Positions 50,806-59,616 of a stretch of 64,000 bases of DNA are shown here, piece after piece; within the stretch, counting starts at the first letter, position 1, and the number at the start of each line of letters is the position of its first letter. The notes under the pieces were generated by a model, which saw only the letters and a list, made by a program, of their open reading frames with translations, was not told where the DNA came from and made no database searches. A program made the translations under genes and the position numbers. Source of the DNA: Lachnospiraceae bacterium (GTDB lineage Bacteria; Bacillota; Clostridia; Lachnospirales; Lachnospiraceae); the NCBI GenBank assembly GCA_019421365.1, contig JAHZFJ010000019.1, forward strand, positions 1-64,000, read 5' to 3'.

Positions 50806-50851
50806 AAGAGTCTATTTTAAGCGGGAAAGCTTGAAACAGGCTCTTTTTTTT
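50806..50851 (+). terminator. Rho-independent terminator after pyrF
   Basis: AGAGTCT-ATTTT-AAGC pairs with GCTT-GAAAC-AGGCTCT (one G-T, two mismatches), followed by eight or nine T. Confidence 0.82.
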
Positions 50852-50904
50852 ACAATGAAAAAAGCACAAGTAAATTTAATGAGATAATTTATCGTTTACT
50901 TGAA

Positions 50905-50958
50905 TTGACGTATCAGTATTCTTATGTTAACATACTAAAACAGTTAGTTGGTACTAAC
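50905..50958 (+). promoter_or_regulatory. Promoter and metal-regulator-like operator of the siderophore importer
   Basis: TTGACG (50905-50910), 17-base spacer, TAACAT (50928-50933). Directly downstream, GTTAGT-TGGT-ACTAAC (50943-50958) is a perfect inverted repeat with the TTAG-N6-CTAA form of DtxR/IdeR-type iron boxes. This would place the repressor over the transcription start. The identity of the repressor is inferred. Confidence 0.5.
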
Positions 50959-50987
50959 TACCACACAAAGTAAAACAGGAGATAGAT

Positions 50988-51968
50988 ATGATTAACAAAA
51001 TGAAACGAATTCTGCTACATAGAATTTTCCTAATTATCTTACTGATAGTTTTATCCATTGTTTCCATAATGATAGGTGTGAAAGAGTTTAGTTTGCGAGG
51101 GATATTCACTGGTAATGCTGATGACGTTAATCTTGTACTAATTAGTAGAATACCAAGATTGATAAGTATTATTGTAACAGGAGCAAGCTTAAGTGTGGCA
51201 GGATTAATTATGCAGACCATAACCAATAACAAATTTGTTTCTCCGTCTACGACAGGGACAATGGAGTGGTGCAAATTCGGGGTGATGATAGCCATATTAT
51301 TATTTGGAGGTAGAAGTTCTCTTGTTAAGATGGGAGTTGCTTTTATCTGTGCTCTTTTTGGAACTTTATTATTTATGAAGTTACTAACAAAACTACAATT
51401 TAAAAACGCTATTATAGTACCTTTAGTTGGTATGATGATGGGGAATGTTGTTGGTTCTATCACTAGTTTTTTTGCTTACAAATATGACATCATGCAAAAT
51501 ATGTCTTCTTGGTTACAAGGTAATTTCTCTTTGATTATTAAAGGTAGATATGAGTTGTTGTATCTAGGAATACCATTCTTTATTATAGCCTATGTATATG
51601 CCAATAAATTTACCATTGCCGGTATGGGAGAAAGCTTTTCTCAAAATCTGGGGCTTAATCATAAACGGGTAGTTATGGGTGGTATGGTAATTGTCGCTTT
51701 TATTACATCAACTGTTGTAGTAACAGTGGGAAGCATACCTTTTTTAGGCTTAATTATTCCGAATATTGTTGCTATTTATAAGGGAGATAATATTAAGAAT
51801 ACTCTTTTTGATATTGCTCTATTAGGTTCTATCTTTATACTGATATGTGATATTATAGGTAGAATAATTATTTACCCATATGAAGTCTCCATCAGTGTTG
51901 TAGTGAGTATTGTGGGAAGTATCATATTCTTAGTAATACTGTTTTGGAGGAATAAGAATGCTAGATAA
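50988..51968 (+). CDS. Iron-siderophore ABC permease (YclN-like)
   Basis: 326 aa FecCD-family permease with about nine hydrophobic helices. Conserved segments: ISRIPRLISIIVTGASLSVAGLIMQTITNNKFVSPSTTG near the start and GSIPFLGLIIPNIVAIYKGDN near the end (the G-x-I-x-F-x-G-L-x-x-P motif next to the ATPase contact). CAGGAGATAGAT gives the ribosome site. The start of the second permease lies inside its last codons. Gene order permease-permease-ATPase-binding protein matches yclNOPQ of Bacillus (petrobactin) and ceuBCDE. Confidence 0.92.
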   Translation: MINKMKRILLHRIFLIILLIVLSIVSIMIGVKEFSLRGIFTGNADDVNLVLISRIPRLISIIVTGASLSVAGLIMQTITNNKFVSPSTTGTMEWCKFGVMIAILLFGGRSSLVKMGVAFICALFGTLLFMKLLTKLQFKNAIIVPLVGMMMGNVVGSITSFFAYKYDIMQNMSSWLQGNFSLIIKGRYELLYLGIPFFIIAYVYANKFTIAGMGESFSQNLGLNHKRVVMGGMVIVAFITSTVVVTVGSIPFLGLIIPNIVAIYKGDNIKNTLFDIALLGSIFILICDIIGRIIIYPYEVSISVVVSIVGSIIFLVILFWRNKNAR

Positions 51969-52935
51969 ATTTAAGGATAGAAAAGGAAAAACTAAATTAA
52001 TTATAGTTATGTTAATATTTATGACATTGTGTTTGGCAGCAATATTTCTTTTCCTGGGATTAACCGAAAAGAATATACATTTTTATTTGCCAAGACGTCT
52101 ATTAAGAGTAGGGGCAGTACTTATGGTTAGTTACTGTATTGGATCATCTTCGGTGGTGTTTCAAACTATAACCAATAATCGTATTCTAACACCAAGTGTT
52201 ATGGGACTAGACTCTTTATATATGTTTATTCAAACAGTTGTCGTATTTTTCTTCGGATCAAGACAAATTGCAATGATGACAGGTCAAACTAATTTCTTGA
52301 TTTCCGTTGGAGCAATGGTGTTTGCATCTTGGGTACTCTTTTTCTTACTGTTTAAAGGTGAAGGTAAAAATGTTTACTTTCTAGTACTTGCTGGTATGAT
52401 ACTGGGTAGTTTTTTTAGTGGGCTATCAACCTTTATGCAAGTCCTATTAGATCCAAATGAATTTTTGGTTTTGCAAGGCAAGATGTTTGCAAGTTTTAGT
52501 AATATTAACAGCGATTTATTTGGTTTATGTGTATTGATTGTAGTTATTTGTATTCTAATTACAATAAAAGATTATTCCTCGCTTGATGTTTTATCATTAG
52601 GTGTAGACCATGGAATTAATCTAGGTATATCTTATAAAGGTCTGGTACTTAGAAATCTAATGGTTATATCTGTTTTGATATCCGTTTCGACAGTGCTTGT
52701 GGGACCGATTACCTTCTTAGGAATTCTACTTGTAAGTCTAGCGAGACAAATAGTACCTACCTATAAACACTCAAACTTAATAGTAGTTTCAACCTTGTTA
52801 GGATGTATTTTTTTACTTGGTGGACTATTAATGATTGAACGTGTCTTCAAGTATGAAACCACCATAAGCGTGGTAATTAATTTCGTTGGAGGAATATATT
52901 TTATATACTTAATGTTAAAGGAAAGCAAGAAGTAA
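51958..52935 (+). CDS. Iron-siderophore ABC permease (YclO-like)
   Basis: 325 aa, second FecCD-type permease. LPRRLLRVGAVLMVSYCIGSSSVVFQTITNNRILTPSVMGLDSLY matches the conserved N-terminal region and VLVGPITFLGILLVSLARQIV the C-terminal coupling segment. Ribosome site TTGGAGGAATAAGA, overlapping the upstream gene by 11 bases, so they are coupled. The two different permeases should form a heterodimer for a catecholate-type or related siderophore. Confidence 0.91.
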   Translation: MLDKFKDRKGKTKLIIVMLIFMTLCLAAIFLFLGLTEKNIHFYLPRRLLRVGAVLMVSYCIGSSSVVFQTITNNRILTPSVMGLDSLYMFIQTVVVFFFGSRQIAMMTGQTNFLISVGAMVFASWVLFFLLFKGEGKNVYFLVLAGMILGSFFSGLSTFMQVLLDPNEFLVLQGKMFASFSNINSDLFGLCVLIVVICILITIKDYSSLDVLSLGVDHGINLGISYKGLVLRNLMVISVLISVSTVLVGPITFLGILLVSLARQIVPTYKHSNLIVVSTLLGCIFLLGGLLMIERVFKYETTISVVINFVGGIYFIYLMLKESKK

Positions 52936-52953
52936 TAAAAAGCAGGTGAAAGT

Positions 52954-53712
52954 ATGATTTCTATAAAAAATATCAGCAAAAAATATGGTGAGAAACATGT
53001 GGTAGATCATGTAGATTTAGATATCCCAAAGGGGAAGATTATTGCTTTTATAGGCAGTAATGGAGCAGGTAAAAGTACTTTAATATCAATTATCAGCCGT
53101 ACCTTAAGTAAAAATTCAGGTGAAGTATATATTGATGAAAAAGAATTAAAAGAATGGAAAAGTAAAGAGCTGTCAAAACGTTTATCAATACTAAAACAGT
53201 CCAATTATCTAAACATTCGACTAACAATCAAAGAATTGGTTAGTTTTGGAAGGTTTCCTTATTCCAACGGTAAATTAACCAAGGAAGATGAGAAGATAGT
53301 TGATGATGCTATTTCATATATGAAATTAGAAGATTTACAGGATCGGTATCTTGATGAACTTAGTGGTGGTCAAAGACAAATGGCCTATATTGCAATGATT
53401 ATTGCACAAGATACAGAGTATGTTTTCTTAGATGAACCATTAAACAATTTGGATATGCATCATTCTGTTCACATTATGAAAACCATAAGAAAATTAGTGG
53501 ATGAATTAGGCAAGACAGTTATGGTGGTTATTCATGATATTAATTTTGTGTCTTGCTATGCAGACTATATTGTAGCAATGAAAGATGGAAAGATTGTGGC
53601 AGAAGGAGAAACAAAGAATGTTCTAAAAAGTGATGTATTAAAAGAAGTATATGGAATGGACATCAGTATTCATCAAATTAATGGTAAGAATATATGCTTA
53701 TATTATGATTAA
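52954..53712 (+). CDS. Iron-siderophore ABC ATPase (YclP-like)
   Basis: 252 aa. Walker A GSNGAGKST (about residues 34-42), Q-loop LKQSNYLNIRLTIKELV, signature LSGGQRQMAYIAMIIAQ, Walker B YVFLDEPLNNLD, His in VVIHDINF. The motif ELVSFGRFPYSNGKLTKEDE is typical for FepC-type siderophore ATPases. Ribosome site AGCAGGTGAAAGT. Cytoplasmic motor for the two permeases above. Confidence 0.94.
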   Translation: MISIKNISKKYGEKHVVDHVDLDIPKGKIIAFIGSNGAGKSTLISIISRTLSKNSGEVYIDEKELKEWKSKELSKRLSILKQSNYLNIRLTIKELVSFGRFPYSNGKLTKEDEKIVDDAISYMKLEDLQDRYLDELSGGQRQMAYIAMIIAQDTEYVFLDEPLNNLDMHHSVHIMKTIRKLVDELGKTVMVVIHDINFVSCYADYIVAMKDGKIVAEGETKNVLKSDVLKEVYGMDISIHQINGKNICLYYD

Positions 53713-53836
53713 TATGTGCATTTTATTACAAACTTACACAAACTTCATATTTGAAGATTTCTAGGAGAGGTATTGAAGTCTTTGTGTATGAAATTAGAGT
53801 AACTTAATAAATAATAACAATTATATGGAGGATATT

Positions 53837-54838
53837 ATGAAAAAAATAGTAACTTTAGCACTTGCATCAGTGCTATCAATTGCAATGTTAACAGGATGTG
53901 CAACAAAAGAAAATGGTAAGACTAATTCGAATGTAACAGAGGAAATAAGTACGGAAACTTCTGCACAGTCGAGTGAAGATGAAGCTACTAGTACTACAGC
54001 TACAGAAACGACAGTAACAGATGCTAAGGGAAATACAGTAACGGTTCCTGCAGATGTTAAGAAAGTTGTTGTTATGGATTATGGTATCTTAGACACCATT
54101 CAGGCCTTAGGAATTGATGTTGAAGTAGCTATTCCATCAGGAGAAACTCCTTCTTTTCTTACAGGTATTTCTGATGCTACTACAATAGGAAGTATTAAGG
54201 AACCAGATCTAGAAGCAATTTTTGACTTTGAACCAGATGTTATTTTCATTAGTGGAAGACAGGAAAGTTTTTATGATCAATTAAATGAAATAGCTCCAAC
54301 TATTTTTGTGTCTTTAGATTCTAGTGAATATATGGAGGATTTTAAATATAATACGAATATAGTAGCATCTATTTTCCATAAAGAAACGGAAGCTAATGAA
54401 GCAATAGAAGCGATTGAAGCAAAAGTTGAAGCAGCAAAGGCTGTAACTGCTACATCAGATGATAAAGCATTAATTATCTTAACAAATGATGGAAGTATGA
54501 GTGCTTATGGAGCTGGATCAAGATTTGGAATTATTCATGATTTATTAGGTGTAAAGGCAGCGGATGATTCTATTGAAGTATCTACACATGGACAAGAAGT
54601 TAGTTATGAATATATATCACAAATAAATCCTGATATTTTATTTGTTGTTGATAGAACTGTTATTGCTGGAGGTACTAATCTTGCAGCTACTACATTAGAC
54701 AATGAGTTAGTAAACGAAACAAATGCAGCGAAAAATAATAAAATTATATCTTTAGATCCTGATTTATGGTATTTATCAGGTGGGGGCTTGACATCGGTAT
54801 CACAGATGATAGATGAAGTGTTAGCTGCTATAGAATAA
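53837..54838 (+). CDS. Siderophore-binding lipoprotein (YclQ/CeuE-like)
   Basis: 333 aa. The signal peptide ends in LTGC (Cys21 lipidated), followed by a long Ser/Thr/Glu linker (about 22-65). The class III binding fold then begins TVTDAKGNTVTVPADVKKVVVMDYGILDTIQALGIDVEVAIP and includes EPDLEAIFDFEPDVIFISGRQ and SLDPDLWYLSGGG near the end, as in YclQ-type petrobactin binders. ATG 53837 lies after TGGAGGATATT; 53825 overlaps that site. Starts 124 bases after the ATPase gene, probably the same operon. A terminator follows. Confidence 0.92.
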   Translation: MKKIVTLALASVLSIAMLTGCATKENGKTNSNVTEEISTETSAQSSEDEATSTTATETTVTDAKGNTVTVPADVKKVVVMDYGILDTIQALGIDVEVAIPSGETPSFLTGISDATTIGSIKEPDLEAIFDFEPDVIFISGRQESFYDQLNEIAPTIFVSLDSSEYMEDFKYNTNIVASIFHKETEANEAIEAIEAKVEAAKAVTATSDDKALIILTNDGSMSAYGAGSRFGIIHDLLGVKAADDSIEVSTHGQEVSYEYISQINPDILFVVDRTVIAGGTNLAATTLDNELVNETNAAKNNKIISLDPDLWYLSGGGLTSVSQMIDEVLAAIE

Positions 54839-54874
54839 GGGGGAATACATTTACTGGATTTTGAATGCTTTAAT

Positions 54875-54921
54875 TAAAAAATGTTTGAAGTGTGTGCTTA
54901 ACACTCTTCAAACATTTTTTT
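54875..54921 (+). terminator. Bidirectional terminator
   Basis: AAAAAATGTTTGAAG-TGT and ACA-CTCTTCAAACATTTTTT form a 15-bp stem with A and T tracts at either end. It ends the siderophore operon and, in reverse, the gene at 54960. Confidence 0.88.
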
Positions 54922-54959
54922 AGCGTATTGAAATATCTTATGTTAAAATTACCGTCTTT

Positions 54960-55280
54960 CTACATAGCTTTTGAATCTTCTAGTAAACTTTCTAATTGAT
55001 CTGGCGTAAGGCTTTCAGGATTGACAGATTCTTCGAGCTTTGGTTGATGTTTAACTGGAGCGGTGTTTATATGGAATCGCTTTTCATCCTGTTCTATTAT
55101 GTAGGGTTCCTTCTCGTTGACACGATAAGATTTTAGTAAGTTACCACTTTCTAAACCAACTGTATTAGAGTTGCACAAGTCATAATTACTAGAGTATGGC
55201 ATCTTATCGTACATACTTAGATCATCCATTAGGGTATTGTCAAATGGCTTGAGTTTAGTAGATTTGTTTTGTTGTTCCAA
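54960..55280 (-). CDS. Hypothetical hydrophilic protein, 106 aa
   Basis: Read from a TTG at 55280 leftwards, with AAGGAGGCTACACGA upstream. The protein is polar with no hydrophobic core. It has short tyrosine-containing motifs (DLSMYDKMPYSSNYDLCNSN) and a C-terminal acidic helix (LTPDQLESLLEDSKAM). I do not recognise it. It may be a spore-related or adaptor protein. It lies downstream of the Ca2+ ATPase gene on the same strand, about 110 bases apart. Confidence 0.6.
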   Translation of the reverse strand: MEQQNKSTKLKPFDNTLMDDLSMYDKMPYSSNYDLCNSNTVGLESGNLLKSYRVNEKEPYIIEQDEKRFHINTAPVKHQPKLEESVNPESLTPDQLESLLEDSKAM

Positions 55281-55388
55281 TCGTGTAGCCTCCTTAATTT
55301 CTTTGTCGATGTCTTTATCGATCTTGTTGATGGTAGGTTGATAGCTACCATAATATTATTAACAGTATACAACCTTTATTTAATGAAT

Positions 55389-58028
55389 TCAATGATTATT
55401 ATTTACCCTTTTTTGCGCTTCAACGACTAGAATTGGCATGAAAGATAGAATAATGACAGTGATCCATTGCTTTGCATTTAGTGGAACTACTTTGAAGATC
55501 ATTGCTAAAGGTTCCAACATAATAACTGCTGAAAGTAGTATTGCGCAAATGATGAAGGATAACACATGTTTCATATTACTGAAGATTCCAATCTTCAATA
55601 TGGATTTATCGCTTCTCATGTTGAAGGAGTGGAATAATTGTGACAGACTGAGTACGGCAAAAGCCATAGTACGGCCTAGTGTTAAGGAATCTGATGAACC
55701 GCCAAGATCGTAACGATAACCTAATATGAAAGCGGTTAAAGCTAGGGAGCCAATGAGAAGACCTTCAAACAAAATCTTGAAAACGAGTCCATTAGCAAAC
55801 ATTCCGGTTTTTGGAGAAATCGGTTTATTATTCATTATGTCTTTTCTGGCGGGCTCGACTCCTAGTGATATTGCAGGTAAAGAGTCAGTAACTAAGTTTA
55901 CCCAAAGAAGTTGTACGGCGAGCAATGGTGATGGTAAGCCTAATAATATAGCAGCGAATATCGTCAGGATTTCACCTATATTACTTGATAATAGGAAATG
56001 AATTGCCTTTCTAATATTCTGATAAATCCCTCGACCTTCTTGAACAGCAGAGACAATCGTAGCAAAGTTATCGTCTGTCAATATCATATCAGCGGCATTC
56101 TTAGCAACATCAGTACCACTTAGTCCCATTGCACAACCGATATCGGCAGTTTTTAATGCAGGAGCATCATTAACACCGTCACCTGTCATGGCAACAACAT
56201 TACCTTTTTTCTGAAACGCTTTAACAATTCGTACTTTATGTTCAGGAGTAACTCTAGCAAACACACTATATTCATCGATATTATTACCGAAGCTCTCTTC
56301 AGACATGGCGGATAATTCGGTACCTGTAATTGCTTTATCACCATCTTCAAGGATTCCAAGTTGCTTGGCAATCGCACAAGCGGTTGTGATATGATCGCCA
56401 GTAATCATGACAGGTTTTATACCAGCACGTTTGCAAACGGATACCGCTTCTTTGGCTTCTTCTCTAGGGGGATCGATCATACCAATTAATCCAGTGAATA
56501 CCAGAGCACTCTCCATTAGAGCAGTTCCCTTTGGAACGGTTGAAGTTTCTTTATATGCAACAGCAAGAACACGAAGTGCTCGCTTTGCCATATCACTATT
56601 ATGTTTATTAATAACAGCGCGCTTGTTACTGGTTAGAGGAGAAATTTTTCCTTTGTCATAGTAATGTGTACATTTAGCTAGCAGTACATCCGGAGCCCCT
56701 TTGGTTATGCAGAGGATTTCACCACTTTCCATTTTATTAACAGTGGTCATTAATTTTCTTGAAGAGTCAAAAGGTATTTCGGATAGTCTTTTGTTATTAA
56801 GATCTAATTTAGCTTTATTAATTCCTACTTTACAGGCAGCTAATATAATAGCATTTTCTGTGGGTTCTCCAGTTGCTGTTATATCGCTTTTAGTAACCTT
56901 TAATGCCGAGTCATTACAAAGAGAACCAAGAGTGAGAATATGACAAGCATCTTTGGAGTCAAGGATTTCCCTACCACTAACAGAAAAGACATCAGTGACG
57001 GTCATTTTATTCTGTGTTAAAGTACCTGTTTTGTCGGAACAGATTACCGTAGCGCTACCTAATGTCTCAACAGCAGGTAACTTACGGATTACAGCATTTT
57101 TCTTAGCCATACGAGAAACACCAAGGGATAGCATAATCGTTACAATTGCGGGAAGTCCTTCAGGTATAGCGGCTACAGCCAATGATACGCTAGTCATGAA
57201 CATATCAAAAGGTGGACGCCCCTGGATAGTTCCTAGTAGAAAGATTGCAAGACATATAAGCAATGCGGCAATACCTAATACTTTGCCCGTATTGGCTAAA
57301 CGTTTCTGCAGTGGAGTATCGGGAGTATCATCTACCATGATTAGCTTTGCTATGTGACCAACTTCAGTATGCATTCCTGTATCTGTGACGATTGCACTAC
57401 CACGACCATAGGTAACGATACTAGTAGCGAATACGATGTTCCTACGATCTGCTAAAGGTGTTTCTTCGGAATATATTTTCTCTGCATTTTTTTCTATAGC
57501 GTGGGATTCGCCTGTTAAGGCGGATTCGTCAACTTTAAGATTTACAGAGGTCAATAACCTAGCATCAGCTGGAACAAAATGTCCAGTTTCTAGATGAATG
57601 ATATCACCTGGAACCAAATCTTTTGAGGCGATTATGCTTTGGTTACCATCACGGAATACAGTGGCGGTAGGTGCAGACATATTCTTTAGGGCTTCTAAGG
57701 ATTTCTCGGCTTTCGTTTCTTGTAAAACTCCCAATACAGCATTCAAGATTATAATGGTAAAGATGATGATTGGGTCAACAAAATCAGCATGACCTTCTAG
57801 CAATGATATGACAAAGGATACAATAGCTGCAATGATTAGAATAGCTATCATAAAATCTTTAAACTGCGCAAAGAATTTGTATACGATACTCTTGTTTTTC
57901 TTTGATTCTAGAACATTCTCTCCATACTCGTGGATACGTTTTCCTGCTTCTTTGCTCGTGAGTCCTGAATCAACAGAAGTATGTAGAACTTTTGCTGTAT
58001 CCTGTGTGGATAGATTGTGATAATTCAT
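55389..58028 (-). CDS. P-type calcium-transporting ATPase (P2A, SERCA-like)
   Basis: 879 aa read from 58028 leftwards. N-terminal cation-ATPase domain; helices 1-2 with DFMIAILIIAAIVSFV; actuator loop with LKVDESALTGES (the T-G-E-S dephosphorylation motif); helix 4 VAAIPEGLPAIVTIMLS with the P-E-G-L-P calcium-site motif; phosphorylation site in CSDKTGTLT (Asp about residue 330); nucleotide domain with KGAPDVLL; hinge TGDGVNDAPALK. Helices 5-6 contain NIGEI and LLWVNLVTDSLPA, matching calcium-type site residues. It pumps Ca2+ (possibly Mn2+) out of the cell. AAGGAGTCTGTAC lies upstream on the minus strand. Confidence 0.94.
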   Translation of the reverse strand: MNYHNLSTQDTAKVLHTSVDSGLTSKEAGKRIHEYGENVLESKKNKSIVYKFFAQFKDFMIAILIIAAIVSFVISLLEGHADFVDPIIIFTIIILNAVLGVLQETKAEKSLEALKNMSAPTATVFRDGNQSIIASKDLVPGDIIHLETGHFVPADARLLTSVNLKVDESALTGESHAIEKNAEKIYSEETPLADRRNIVFATSIVTYGRGSAIVTDTGMHTEVGHIAKLIMVDDTPDTPLQKRLANTGKVLGIAALLICLAIFLLGTIQGRPPFDMFMTSVSLAVAAIPEGLPAIVTIMLSLGVSRMAKKNAVIRKLPAVETLGSATVICSDKTGTLTQNKMTVTDVFSVSGREILDSKDACHILTLGSLCNDSALKVTKSDITATGEPTENAIILAACKVGINKAKLDLNNKRLSEIPFDSSRKLMTTVNKMESGEILCITKGAPDVLLAKCTHYYDKGKISPLTSNKRAVINKHNSDMAKRALRVLAVAYKETSTVPKGTALMESALVFTGLIGMIDPPREEAKEAVSVCKRAGIKPVMITGDHITTACAIAKQLGILEDGDKAITGTELSAMSEESFGNNIDEYSVFARVTPEHKVRIVKAFQKKGNVVAMTGDGVNDAPALKTADIGCAMGLSGTDVAKNAADMILTDDNFATIVSAVQEGRGIYQNIRKAIHFLLSSNIGEILTIFAAILLGLPSPLLAVQLLWVNLVTDSLPAISLGVEPARKDIMNNKPISPKTGMFANGLVFKILFEGLLIGSLALTAFILGYRYDLGGSSDSLTLGRTMAFAVLSLSQLFHSFNMRSDKSILKIGIFSNMKHVLSFIICAILLSAVIMLEPLAMIFKVVPLNAKQWITVIILSFMPILVVEAQKRVNNNH

Positions 58029-58181
58029 GTACAGACTCCTTATTGGGTTTTTTATTATGTATATGCATGGACACAGAAATTATGTAAGTTAGAGTAGCCA
58101 TAATCCCTTAGGTGCATACCTTGTTATAAGGGGCGTGTCTGTCATGGCGTGTAGATTCCCCTTGAAAGGAGAGAAAAGATA

Positions 58182-58736
58182 TTGTTATTACAGATTATTG
58201 TGATATCAATCTCATTGAGTATAGATGCGCTGGGAATTGGAATTGCATACCCGCTACGTGGTGTTAAAATTGGAGCATTAGCCAAAACAATAATTGGACT
58301 GATTTCGTGTGGAGTAATGTTCGTATCTATTCTAGTGGGAAAAGAGATGACGAAGTATATACCAGCTGATGTAATGATGATTATTGGAACATCAATACTT
58401 GTATTAATGGGCGTAATCTACATTCGTAATAGCTTATTTAGTGATGAAGAGGCAAGCTACGATTTAGATGAATCGAAGAAAATTGATTTGTTTGAAGCAA
58501 TTATATTAGGATTTGCATTATCTGCAGATTCTATAAGTGCAGGAATTGCTGTTGTTGCAATTGGAATGCAGAGTACGTTAATTCCTATTGTAGTTGGTTT
58601 GACACAAGTTGGATTCTTGACAGTAGGGAATCTGTTAATTGTAAAGTTCTCTCGGATAAGGAAGCTGAATAGTAAGGTTTGTGGAGTGTTTTCTGGGGCA
58701 TTATTAATATTGATAGCAATACTACGATGTTTATGA
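58182..58736 (+). CDS. YtaF/MntP-family membrane protein
   Basis: 184 aa, six helices. It is two homologous halves each with a helix carrying S-x-D-A/S (SLSIDALGIGIAYPLRGV and ALSADSISAGIAVVAIG), as in MntP manganese exporters and the sporulation protein YtaF; the inserted loop DLDESKKIDLFEAI joins them. It begins with TTG at 58182, with GAAAGGAGAG upstream. Divergent from the Ca2+ ATPase gene, 153 bases away. No yybP-ykoY Mn2+ riboswitch is visible between them. Metal specificity is inferred. Confidence 0.85.
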   Translation: MLLQIIVISISLSIDALGIGIAYPLRGVKIGALAKTIIGLISCGVMFVSILVGKEMTKYIPADVMMIIGTSILVLMGVIYIRNSLFSDEEASYDLDESKKIDLFEAIILGFALSADSISAGIAVVAIGMQSTLIPIVVGLTQVGFLTVGNLLIVKFSRIRKLNSKVCGVFSGALLILIAILRCL

Positions 58737-58862
58737 ATTGTTACTTGCACATGAATAAACCTTTTAATCTTTGTAGTAACGTGTTATAATTGGGAATTGG
58801 ACAGTTACAAGGCTAACGATGTCGTTGACCTAAGTTAAAGCAAAGATGAGGTAGAATAAACA

Positions 58863-59609
58863 ATGAGAAATATTCAGTTGGTAATAGAATATGATGGTTC
58901 CCGCTATGATGGGTGGCAAAAACAACCGAAGTATCCTAATCGAGTGACGATACAGGATAAAATCGAAGCGGTTTTGAATAAAATGGAACAAGAAAATATA
59001 GAATTAATCGGAGCGGCTAGAACAGAAGCTGGAGTGCACGCGAATGCACAAGTTGCTAATTTTAGTACTAACACAGATATGAAACCATATGAAATCAAAC
59101 ATTATCTTAATCGGTTTTTACCAAGAGATATTGCAGTGAGAGAAGTTTTAGAAGTTCCAGAACGATTTCATAGTAGTTTTAACGCAAAGTCGTTTGTATA
59201 TGAATATAAAATTGGCATTGGAGAAGTGCCTAATGTTTTCAATCGTAAATATAGCTATTACTGTTTTGACAAATTAGACTTAAAAGAGATGCGAAAAGCA
59301 GCTTCGTATATGATCGGAAAGCATGATTTTAAGACATTTGCTGATAATAAGAAGCAAAAGAAGTCTACAGAACGTGAAATATATGATCTTGAGATATATG
59401 GAGATAGTGAAGAAGTTATAATTACAATTCATGCAGATGATGTGTGGCCGTTTATGGCAAGAATTATTGTGGGTACGCTTATCGAGGTAGGAGCAGGACG
59501 CTTATTAGCAGACCGTGTTAAGGAGATTATTGAAAGCAAGAATAGAGATTTAGCTCCAGAAGCAGCAGAAGCAAAAGGATTATTCTTAGTTGAAGTTAAA
59601 TATATCTAA
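58863..59609 (+). CDS. TruA-like tRNA pseudouridine synthase with Asp-to-Glu change
   Basis: 248 aa. The N-terminus LVIEYDGSRYDGWQKQ and the C-terminal VWPFMARIIVGTLIEVGAGRL fit TruA, which converts uridines 38-40 of tRNA. The catalytic motif, normally R-T-D-x-G-V-H-A, reads AARTEAGVHANAQVANF here: the aspartate that attacks the uridine is Glu55. All known pseudouridine synthases use Asp, so activity must be questioned or the substrate altered. The upstream region is short. Probably a paralogue of the true TruA elsewhere in the genome. Confidence 0.88.
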   Translation: MRNIQLVIEYDGSRYDGWQKQPKYPNRVTIQDKIEAVLNKMEQENIELIGAARTEAGVHANAQVANFSTNTDMKPYEIKHYLNRFLPRDIAVREVLEVPERFHSSFNAKSFVYEYKIGIGEVPNVFNRKYSYYCFDKLDLKEMRKAASYMIGKHDFKTFADNKKQKKSTEREIYDLEIYGDSEEVIITIHADDVWPFMARIIVGTLIEVGAGRLLADRVKEIIESKNRDLAPEAAEAKGLFLVEVKYI

Positions 59610-59616
59610 GATAGAG

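Noticed and set aside
55438..58020. Plus-strand frames of 64-134 codons over the Ca2+ ATPase gene
   Set aside because: They are complementary to a complete P-type ATPase with all motifs, so they are not genes.
58044..58181. yybP-ykoY manganese riboswitch between the Ca2+ ATPase and YtaF/MntP-like genes
   Set aside because: The conserved loops of that riboswitch are not recognisable, and no T-tailed expression platform is present.
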